Below are positions 24,581 through 31,564 of a stretch of 64,000 bases of DNA, one piece after another. Every line of letters starts with the position of its first letter. The stretch's first letter is position 1. The position numbers were made by a program, and so were the translations under genes. The DNA comes from DATJOJ01 sp035507035 (lineage in GTDB: Bacteria > Acidobacteriota > Terriglobia > Terriglobales > Acidobacteriaceae): assembly GCA_035507035.1 (NCBI GenBank), contig DATJOJ010000035.1, forward strand, positions 215,429 through 279,428, read 5' to 3'. A model generated the notes under the pieces. The model was not told where the DNA came from. It did not search any database and saw only the letters and a program-made list of their open reading frames with translations.

Positions 24581-26827
24581 TCACCTGGCCGGAACAATGT
24601 CCGGTTTTTGCGCCAATGCGGCCGCCGAGTTTGAAGCTACGGGGACTGCCGCAGCCCTGCCCTGCCGCATCCTTATGCGCTGCTCCTCAAGCTTCCTGTC
24701 TCGCTCGGTGAAGTCCGCCAAGCGAACGGTTTCATAATTCTTGCGTTTGGCGACGACGCGGTAATCGAAGGCCACGCTCGAAGCCCCGCCGCCGAGTTCG
24801 TGAACTTCGAACGCGGTCGGAGACTTCTGGCTCACGTACAGTCCTTTGCAATCGCCGTTGGGCGTGAGAAAGACGTGATAGTCGAGATCGGTATTTACGG
24901 TTTGCGCGAAGGTGGGATCGAGATCGATGCGGGCCGAGCCGTTGGAGAGCTGGCCTGAGCCGAAATCCTCAAACCAGTTTTCGGGAGCTTCCACGGCATA
25001 AAGCGCTACCTTACGCGAGCCGCCATCGACCGGCACAACCGCGGACTTGCTGCCGGTACAGTAGAAACTGCCGTAAATATCAACCTCGCACGCGCCATAA
25101 GGGCTACTGCCGTTTATAGATCCTGCGAACAAAGCAAACGCGTTTTCGTCGGGAGACGGTGCCTCGTTGAACGCTTGCAAGGTCGCTTCACTGTCGCTAT
25201 CGTTCAGGAATACGCCAGCGGCATTCTCGTTCGGGCCTTCTACGTCTAGAAGCGCCTCAGGCGACGCGGTGCCGATACCCACCGGGCCCGCAGCAAAAAC
25301 TGTGCCTTTCGAGAAGATGTCCATTACTTCCTCGTTGTTGAGCCGGAAGTGAATTGTGCTACTGGAGCCCGAGGCGTTAAGGTACGTTCCGCCCGATGTG
25401 TCCCCCAGTAGAGCGTAGTTGGTGCAACCGCTCATGCGCTGGGTTAGGAAGCCGATCGCGGCGAAAGTTCCGCATCCGGGATCGCCGACCAGAATATGCA
25501 GGCCACCCCCTCCTATGACGTCGAGATTCGCAAGCGGACTGCTCGTGCCGACACCGACATTGGGAAAGGTGTTCAGCCCGCTGAAGGCATTGACCGAATT
25601 CAATTGCGGCACGTTGGCGGTGTTCAGGTTTAGGGTGACGTTGCCGCTGGTACCGCCCCCGGTCAGGTCGGTTCCCGCCGTGACTCCAGTAATCGTACCC
25701 GCCGAGGCGCAGACCCATGCGCTGCCATTCCACTGCAGCACTTGATTGGCAGTACAGCTGCTGACCAGGCTGAGATTCAGATTCCCGCTTGTCCCACCTC
25801 CATTCAGGCCGCTCCCCGTTGCTGTTGTCACGCCGGTGATCGTGCCCGCGCCTGGAAATGTCTGCCCCGCCGCAAACGTGAGTTGTCCATTAGCGGCGAT
25901 GTTCAGGCCGGTTTCTGATGGGTTATTCGTTCCCTCGGCGAACAACAGATTCAGCGTCGCTGATGGGTTATTGGTGTCGTTTCCCGTGGGCTCGGACTGC
26001 CACTGAAAGTGCTCCAGGGTGTAGGTTCCGGCAGTGCTGTTGAACGCCGACGACTCGAAATTCAGGGGCTGCGAGTTAAAACCTCTGTTCTTGTTGGCAT
26101 AGTTCATCGTGGCCATCTCGAACAGTCCACGCACCAACTCCTCACCGTTGACATCCAGTGTGAACAGCGGGTTCTTTTCATTGATCCCAATCTTGGCGGA
26201 GGAACCCGTGCCGGATTGATACAAGATGGAGTTGCCCAGATCGCCGTTGTTGTCGGTCCAAAGAGGAATGTAGTCCTCGGTGCCAGAACCGCCGATGTTA
26301 GGTCCAGAGCCTCCAGAGCTCCGGGAGGCAGAGCCAGGCGGCGTTGAGGTACTCGATGTAGCTGGCGCCGCGAGTGCAAACGCCGACGCCGGCAGCCCCC
26401 CTAACGTCTGGGCGTCGGCCGCTTTCAATGCATAAGGCACGCTGAGCAAGAACACGCGCGGCTGTTCTTCTCCACCGTTAATTCGCACACCGAGCCATCG
26501 CGCTTCGCCGGAGGCAAACAGATCGAGCGGCAAGCCTTCCAATGTCGTTGCTCCGAGCTGGACAGTGTAGTTGCCTTTGGCGTCAGGTTGGACGTTCTGG
26601 GTTTCCATCCACAAAGGAGCGCCACCTTCCTGCGCGTCGTAAATGGAGAAGGTGATGCCAATGATGCCTGTCACCGGTCTGCCCTGGACATCGGTGGTTT
26701 TACCCGAGAAGTTCACCAACTGCGGCACCACCGGTAATTGTGTCGAGTTGGTAGACTGCGCGCCGACAAGAGAGCAAAACAGAATGATCACGATGCAGGT
26801 ACGAAGCAAATTTAAAGGGTTGCTCAT
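24581..26827 (-). CDS. Large secreted, tail-fibre-like repetitive protein
   Basis: A 748-residue protein with a signal peptide (cleavage near LVGAQ). The first ~130 residues contain a domain with the phrase VNFSGKTTDVQGRPVTGIIG and the segment ending SVPYALKAADAQTLGG. A low-complexity Ser/Gly/Pro stretch at about 150-180 follows. The middle has repeated beta motifs of the type GTITGVTxGxxLxGGGTSGN (two clear copies), as in trimeric tail-fibre or surface proteins, plus blocks such as VGVGTSSPLANLDVIGG and GPVGIGTASPEALLDVEG. The last ~130 residues (AVEAPENWFEDFGSG ... YRVVAKRKNYETVRLADF) look like a conserved C-terminal domain. Function is not known; a surface or attachment role is inference. 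Confidence 0.75.
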   Translation of the reverse strand: MSNPLNLLRTCIVIILFCSLVGAQSTNSTQLPVVPQLVNFSGKTTDVQGRPVTGIIGITFSIYDAQEGGAPLWMETQNVQPDAKGNYTVQLGATTLEGLPLDLFASGEARWLGVRINGGEEQPRVFLLSVPYALKAADAQTLGGLPASAFALAAPATSSTSTPPGSASRSSGGSGPNIGGSGTEDYIPLWTDNNGDLGNSILYQSGTGSSAKIGINEKNPLFTLDVNGEELVRGLFEMATMNYANKNRGFNSQPLNFESSAFNSTAGTYTLEHFQWQSEPTGNDTNNPSATLNLLFAEGTNNPSETGLNIAANGQLTFAAGQTFPGAGTITGVTTATGSGLNGGGTSGNLNLSLVSSCTANQVLQWNGSAWVCASAGTITGVTAGTDLTGGGTSGNVTLNLNTANVPQLNSVNAFSGLNTFPNVGVGTSSPLANLDVIGGGGLHILVGDPGCGTFAAIGFLTQRMSGCTNYALLGDTSGGTYLNASGSSSTIHFRLNNEEVMDIFSKGTVFAAGPVGIGTASPEALLDVEGPNENAAGVFLNDSDSEATLQAFNEAPSPDENAFALFAGSINGSSPYGACEVDIYGSFYCTGSKSAVVPVDGGSRKVALYAVEAPENWFEDFGSGQLSNGSARIDLDPTFAQTVNTDLDYHVFLTPNGDCKGLYVSQKSPTAFEVHELGGGASSVAFDYRVVAKRKNYETVRLADFTERDRKLEEQRIRMRQGRAAAVPVASNSAAALAQKPDIVPAR

Positions 26828-27148
26828 GGAGGACCCCAGCGACCGAAAGTGAGGCGCAAATGAACCGGAGGGAGGGTCCGGCGTCTCTGGCCTCTATTAC
26901 AAGGATCGGAATTGGCACGTAAAAGACGACACCGGGGCAAGCATTTCTTTATAGCTGTGGCGGGATTGTCAAATCGTCAACTCAACCATGCTTGCTATGG
27001 CCACTTCTCGGCACAAAGAAAGGGCAAGTCAGTCACCGAAAAAGGTTTGCGCGACCCAACAAAAGTCAATCGGTGAAAAATCGCTATTTCACTCATCATG
27101 CTGGCGCACGAGTGCTCAATAAGCGAATCGAAGGGCCTCAAAACAGAC
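26828..27148. other. Intergenic region upstream of the surface protein gene
   Basis: This 321-nt gap lies between the RNase P RNA 3' end and the start of the surface protein gene, both on the minus strand. On the minus strand it contains TTGACG and TTGACA hexamers and a TATAAA nearby, but the spacing is not ideal, so a promoter is only suggested. A T-run (GTTTTG) just after the RNase P 3' end could mark its termination. No protein gene is evident. Confidence 0.4.
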
Positions 27149-27704
27149 TTGGCAGCCGGACCTGTAAGCCGAATTCTGTCCGCCTTACGGCGGGACGGTC
27201 ATTCCTCTGGGCCCGGCATTACTGCCGGGCTCAAGCGACCTACCCGAAGGTTGTAACGCGCCGAGCCAGCACGTTTTCGGCAGGCTTTTCAGCCCAACCC
27301 AAATCCCTCCCTATTTGGTCTTGCACCGTGTGGGGTTTGCCCTGCCCGCGCCATCGCTGCCGCGGCGGTGCGCTCTTACCGCACCTTTTCACCCTTACCC
27401 CGCGGCCGCTCTCAATGCTGGGTACCATTGTGATCCTGAGCAAGCGTTCCTTGCGCCGCGAGGATCTGGGCGAGCCGTGCGAAGCGTCGCGTTCTGTGCG
27501 ACACAACAAACGCGCGTTCGGCTCGCTTCCAAATGGCCCCCAGCACTCACAACGACCGCGGGGCGGTATATTTTCTGTGGCACTTTCCGTCGAGCGGCCT
27601 TAAAGCCGCCCTCCCGGACGTTATCCGGCACACTGCTCTGCGGAGTTCGGACTTTCCTCCCTCGTCCTTGACGAACGAGAGCGACCGTCCGGCCCAGCTG
27701 CCAA
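27149..27704 (-). ncRNA. rnpB: RNase P RNA, bacterial type A, with enlarged P12-like arm
   Basis: The catalytic RNA of RNase P. Conserved blocks are visible on the minus strand: GAGGAAAGTCCGAACTCC near the 5' end, the GTGCCACAGAAAATATACCGCC region, GGTAAGGGTGAAAAGGTGCG, GGTAAGAGCGCACCG, CAAGACCAAATAGGGAGG, GGGTAGGTCGCTTGAGCC and the 3' block AGAGGAATGACCGTC...ACAGAATTCGGCTTAC. P1 closes the ends: TTGGCAGCTGG pairs with CCGGCTGCCAA (one G-U). The predicted TSS from the TATAAT upstream falls at the 5' end of P1. At about 556 nt it is clearly longer than the E. coli RNA, mostly because of ~112 nt at 27425-27536 in the P12 position. Open frames across it are spurious. Confidence 0.95.
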
Positions 27705-27711
27705 CAAGTCT

Positions 27712-27717
27712 ATTATA
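27712..27717 (-). promoter_or_regulatory. -10 element of rnpB
   Basis: Consensus TATAAT on the minus strand lies 7-8 nt before the start of helix P1, which agrees with the predicted RNA 5' end. Confidence 0.75.
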
Positions 27718-27833
27718 CGTTGCCCGCCATGCCGTCGATCCCTGGGAATCCGCAACGCTCCCTGATTCGATCCACCGCATCCTCTTTCGGTGGAGAAGTA
27801 AAGAAGAGTGAAGGCCGCGAGACCAGGGGAGGA

Positions 27834-28529
27834 TCACGGATTCCATTCAGCCCTCAGCACACCTTCGCGGCTGGCAAGTGCCTCCAGGAATCGCGGAGCG
27901 CGGACCTCATCCCCGCGAACTCGCCGCTGCACCTCAAAGCGCAGCTCGCGCTGGTCGCCGTGTTCGGTGAAAGTCTTGGCCGCGGACATGATCTTGTACT
28001 GCTCCGCAGCCAAGCTGGCTCGAACTTCCTCCTCCGTGGGAGACTTGGTGTCGCTTACTAAAACCAGTGTCCCGCGTTGGTCGCGGGGCAGGAAGTCTTC
28101 CAGCCAACGCAAAACCCAGAGCACAAGGACGCCGATCGTGGTGGCAGCGATCCCGAGCGCCAGCTGGCCGCCGCCCAGGCACAGGCCAACCACGGTCACG
28201 AACCATAACGTGGCCGCAGTCGTAACGCCCAGAACCATGTCTCCCTTGCGAAGAATCGCGCCACCCCCTATAAAACCCACGCCGGTCAGAATGCCCAGCG
28301 GAAAACGCATGAGGTCGTTCATGACGAAGGAATCGGGATGTCTGCCGGCGAGCGGCAACAAAAGGTTCACCTGCAGCATGGCAACGCAGGCGGCGAGGCA
28401 AACCAGGATGGTCGTCCGTAAACCTGCAGGGCGGCCATGCTCGGTGCGATTAAAGCCGATCAAGGCGCCAGCGGCAAAGGCCAAGGCCAAACGCAAGGCG
28501 ATTTCGGACCATGACAGGTTGAGCGGCAT
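27834..28529 (-). CDS. MgtC/SapB family membrane protein
   Basis: An inner-membrane protein of 231 residues. The MgtC signature is plain: LRLALAFAAGALIGFNRTEH, GRPAGLRTTILVCLAACVAM, GILTGVGFIGGGAILRKGD and then GVTTAATLWFVTVVGLCLGG. About five membrane helices precede a soluble C-terminal domain (about 145-231) with an ACT-like pattern. MgtC proteins are linked to Mg2+ limitation and ATP synthase control in pathogens; the role here is unknown. The ATG at 28529 with GAGAAG upstream is preferred to the in-frame 28574. It lies 54 nt after pyrC and may be read with the pyr genes. Confidence 0.92.
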   Translation of the reverse strand: MPLNLSWSEIALRLALAFAAGALIGFNRTEHGRPAGLRTTILVCLAACVAMLQVNLLLPLAGRHPDSFVMNDLMRFPLGILTGVGFIGGGAILRKGDMVLGVTTAATLWFVTVVGLCLGGGQLALGIAATTIGVLVLWVLRWLEDFLPRDQRGTLVLVSDTKSPTEEEVRASLAAEQYKIMSAAKTFTEHGDQRELRFEVQRRVRGDEVRAPRFLEALASREGVLRAEWNP

Positions 28530-28583
28530 AGTCTTCTCGATTTGACTTGCAGTGTAGAACGATAAAGGCCGCAATAGCGAAAA

Positions 28584-29891
28584 TTAGATTCCGCCGTAAA
28601 CGACTTTGCCTGAAACAATCGTCGCCATGACTTTTCCCGTGAGTTGCCAGCCGTCAAACGGGGTGTTGCGGGCCTTTGAGCGGGATTTGGCGGCTTCGAA
28701 AGTCCATCGTTTTTTCGGGTCAAAAATCGTGACATCGGCATGACTGCCGCGGGCCAGCGTGCCGCGCCCGCGGAGATCCAGTACTCGCGCAGGTCCGGCG
28801 GTGAAAAGCTCGACAATTCTGTCCAGCGCGATTTTGTGCTCGCGGTGCAGCCGAGTAATTGCCAGGGCGAGCGCCGTCTCGAGTCCCGTGACTCCGAACA
28901 TCGCCTTCTCAAACTCGATGATCTTTTCGTGGGTCGCGTGGGGCGCGTGATCGGTAGCGATGGCGTCGACCGTACCATCCGCCAGAGCCACCACCAAAGC
29001 TTCGCGATCAGCGGCCGAGCGCAGCGGCGGATTCATCTTGCAGTTGGTGTCGTATTCCTTAACGTCTTCATCGGTAAGGGTGAAGTGATGCGGCGTCACC
29101 TCGCAGCTCACTCGCGCTTTGCCGCGTTTGCCGCGGCGTACGGCTTTCAACGACTCAGCAGTTGAAATGTGAGCCACGTGCAAGCGCACCCCCGTAAACT
29201 GTTGCGCCATTTGAATGTCACGATCGACGATCACTGCTTCTGATCCCGCCATCATTCCGCGCAGACCCAATCGGAAGGAGGTCGCGCCTTCATTCATCGA
29301 GCAGCCTTCGGTTTGCCGCGTGTCTTCGGCGTGTTGAATGACGGGAAAGCTGATTTCCGCGCCAAGCCGCAACGCCTCGCGCATCGTGGCTTCATTCAGG
29401 ATCGGACGGCCGTCATCGCTCACAGCCACAGCACCAGCCCGCTGCAAGCCGCGAAAATCGGTCAACACCGCGCCCTTGCTGGCTTGAGTTGCGGCCGCGA
29501 TGGGAAAAACGTTTACCATTGCCCCGCGCTGCGGTTGCTGGATCCAAGTCACCCACTCCGGCGAATCCACGACCGGCGACGTGTTGGGCATGCAGCAAAC
29601 CGACGTAAACCCTCCTGCCGCCGCCGCCGCGGTGCCGCTGGCAATCGTCTCTTTATAGCCTTGCCCCGGCTCGCGAAGATGGACGTGCAGATCGATAAAT
29701 CCCGGCGCGACGACCAACCCGCGCGCGTCCATCGTTTGATCTGCGCCGCGAAGCTTGTTCGGCTGAGAAATGTCGGCGACCCGGCCATCGCGCAAAAGCA
29801 CGTCCAGCGTGGCGTTGATCTTCATTGCTGGGTCGACGACGAGCCCGCCTTTAATCAGAATCGAACCGGGTTTGGATTTATCTTGCGCCAT
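28584..29891 (-). CDS. pyrC: Dihydroorotase
   Basis: Catalyses ring closure of N-carbamoyl-L-aspartate to dihydroorotate, the third step of pyrimidine synthesis. It is a 435-residue amidohydrolase of the class I type. The metal-site H69xH71 lies in GFIDLHVHLREPGQGYKE, with further ligands in FPVIQHAED, LHVAHIST and the late Asp in IATDHAPH. The C-terminal beta-sandwich segment (ADVTIFDPKKRWTFE) is intact. It lies 20 nt after pyrB, in the minus-strand order pyrR-pyrB-pyrC, so it is an operon member. No ribosome-binding oddity was seen. Confidence 0.97.
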   Translation of the reverse strand: MAQDKSKPGSILIKGGLVVDPAMKINATLDVLLRDGRVADISQPNKLRGADQTMDARGLVVAPGFIDLHVHLREPGQGYKETIASGTAAAAAGGFTSVCCMPNTSPVVDSPEWVTWIQQPQRGAMVNVFPIAAATQASKGAVLTDFRGLQRAGAVAVSDDGRPILNEATMREALRLGAEISFPVIQHAEDTRQTEGCSMNEGATSFRLGLRGMMAGSEAVIVDRDIQMAQQFTGVRLHVAHISTAESLKAVRRGKRGKARVSCEVTPHHFTLTDEDVKEYDTNCKMNPPLRSAADREALVVALADGTVDAIATDHAPHATHEKIIEFEKAMFGVTGLETALALAITRLHREHKIALDRIVELFTAGPARVLDLRGRGTLARGSHADVTIFDPKKRWTFEAAKSRSKARNTPFDGWQLTGKVMATIVSGKVVYGGI

Positions 29892-29911
29892 TCGCCTCTA
29901 GATCAAGAACA

Positions 29912-30823
29912 TCATGCTTTTCCCATCGCACGTGCGAGAATCGCCATGCGCACGGGTACACCATTCTCCACTTCTTCGACGATCACCGACTGCGGGCAGT
30001 CTGCCACTTCCCAGGTCAGCTCCAACCCGCGGATAATCGGCCCGGGGTGCATCAGCAGGGCATCGGGCTTCGCCAGCTTCACGCGGGCCATCGTCATCTG
30101 GTAGCGAGTAATGTAATCCTGCAAACGGATTTTCATGCCCGCGAGCCGCTCTTTCTGTACCCGAAGAACCATGATCACGTCGGCGCCTCGCACGGCTTCT
30201 TCGGTGCTGCGAGCAATGTGCAATCCGGGAGCCAAGCTGGTGGCCAGGTCAGGCAAGAATTCTGGAGGTCCGCACAACGTGAGGTGCGCCCCAAACTTGC
30301 TTAGAAGATGAATCGCAGAGCGCGCTACCCGGCTATGGTAGACGTCACCAATGATGACCACGCGCAGCCCGTTCAGCGTTCTTTTGTGCCGCAGAATGGT
30401 GTAAGCATCCAGTAACGCCTGCGAAGGATGCTCGTGCATACCATCGCCCGCATTAATCACCGGCACTTTAACATGCGTAGCCATCAGCAACGGCGCACCG
30501 GCATAGGGATTGCGAATGACCATAACATCGGCACCGACGGCTTGCAGCGTGTATGCCGTGTCCAGCAGTGATTCGCCTTTTTCGATGCTCGATCCGCTGG
30601 AGAGTACGAGCGTGGTCATCGCTCCCATCTCTTTTGCCGCGATTTCAAACGAACTCCGGGTGCGCGTCGATGGCTCGTAAAAGAGCAGCAGTACGCGCTT
30701 GCCACGCAACAGCGGACGCGGCTTCAGCGGATTCATACGCCGCGCCGCTTTCAGCAAGCCGGTGATCTCGGCGGCGCTGAGATGTTCGATATCGAGCAGA
30801 GAACCGCGTGCCGGTTTGTTCAT
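29912..30823 (-). CDS. pyrB: Aspartate carbamoyltransferase catalytic subunit
   Basis: Joins carbamoyl phosphate and aspartate to N-carbamoyl-aspartate, the committed pyrimidine step. The 303-residue catalytic chain carries the carbamoyl-phosphate loop STRTRSSF (52-59), the HPSQALLDAYT motif and the aspartate-binding region near MHPGPIIRGLE. No regulatory chain (pyrI) is present in the cluster, as usual in bacteria with pyrR. It lies between pyrR (49 nt upstream) and pyrC (20 nt downstream). Confidence 0.97.
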   Translation of the reverse strand: MNKPARGSLLDIEHLSAAEITGLLKAARRMNPLKPRPLLRGKRVLLLFYEPSTRTRSSFEIAAKEMGAMTTLVLSSGSSIEKGESLLDTAYTLQAVGADVMVIRNPYAGAPLLMATHVKVPVINAGDGMHEHPSQALLDAYTILRHKRTLNGLRVVIIGDVYHSRVARSAIHLLSKFGAHLTLCGPPEFLPDLATSLAPGLHIARSTEEAVRGADVIMVLRVQKERLAGMKIRLQDYITRYQMTMARVKLAKPDALLMHPGPIIRGLELTWEVADCPQSVIVEEVENGVPVRMAILARAMGKA

Positions 30824-30872
30824 TCCTCGCTCAGGATGCGGGGCAACGCGCCCGCGCTTCCGAAATCTCCGT

Positions 30873-31448
30873 TCAACTTTGCTTTTCTACCAGCAGAACT
30901 TTTTCGACATTGTCCAACTCGCGCAGCTTCACTTCAATGATTTCGGTCGCCGTAGTCTGAATCTTGCGGCCAACAAAAGCGGCCTCGATCGGCAATTCCC
31001 GGTGCCCCCGGTCGATCAGGACGCATAGTTGCACCTGTTTCGGCCTTCCCTGATCGAACAACGCATCCAAAGCGGCCCGCGTGGTGCGCCCCGTATAGAG
31101 AACGTCATCCACCAGCACGATGCTCTTCCCGGTGATCGGGAAACCGATCTCGGTTTTCTGCACGATGGGCTTGGGTCCGACCGGCGAAAGATCGTCGCGA
31201 TAGAGCGTAATATCGAGCGTTCCAACCGGAACGGCCGTTTTTTCGATTCGTTGAACCATTCCTCCCAGACGCTGCGCTAGAAATACACCCCGTCGCCGAA
31301 TTCCGACAATTCCCAAGTCTGCGGCCCCGTTGTTTTTCTCGATAATCTCATGCGCCAGCCGGACCAAGGTCCTCTCGATCTCCGAGGCGGACATCAATTG
31401 CGCCTTTTCCTTCAGATCGGGAGGGCGGGGTAGAGGTCTAGGAGCCAT
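30873..31448 (-). CDS. pyrR: Bifunctional pyr operon regulator/uracil phosphoribosyltransferase
   Basis: A 191-residue type I phosphoribosyltransferase-fold protein. The PRPP loop VLVDDVLYTGRTTRAAL (about 111-127) and the MSASEIERTLVRLAHEIIEK start are those of PyrR, which in Gram-positives binds pyr mRNA in response to UMP and can also make UMP from uracil. The ATG at 31448 is preferred to the in-frame upstream codons. TATCAT with a TTGCCC 18 nt further up lies 9 nt before it, which leaves essentially no 5' leader. The RNA target of this PyrR is therefore not obvious in the pyr operon itself. Confidence 0.93.
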   Translation of the reverse strand: MAPRPLPRPPDLKEKAQLMSASEIERTLVRLAHEIIEKNNGAADLGIVGIRRRGVFLAQRLGGMVQRIEKTAVPVGTLDITLYRDDLSPVGPKPIVQKTEIGFPITGKSIVLVDDVLYTGRTTRAALDALFDQGRPKQVQLCVLIDRGHRELPIEAAFVGRKIQTTATEIIEVKLRELDNVEKVLLVEKQS

Positions 31449-31457
31449 GAACGCAAG

Positions 31458-31463
31458 ATGATA
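31458..31463 (-). promoter_or_regulatory. -10 element of the pyrRBC operon
   Basis: TATCAT on the minus strand ends 9 nt before the pyrR ATG, with a TTGCCC -35-like hexamer 18 nt upstream of it. Confidence 0.45.
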
Positions 31464-31564
31464 CGCGGGTAACATGGTGCGGGGCAAGGGCTGGAGCACC
31501 GATCCCCTGCGGATGCCGCGTCCGGCCGGATGTTTAGCGATTTACAGGAGGTGCGGGGAAATCG

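Noticed and set aside
27240..27846. Several open frames of 60-120 codons across the RNase P RNA
   Set aside because: The DNA is explained by rnpB structure and conserved blocks; the frames have no protein similarity that I can see.
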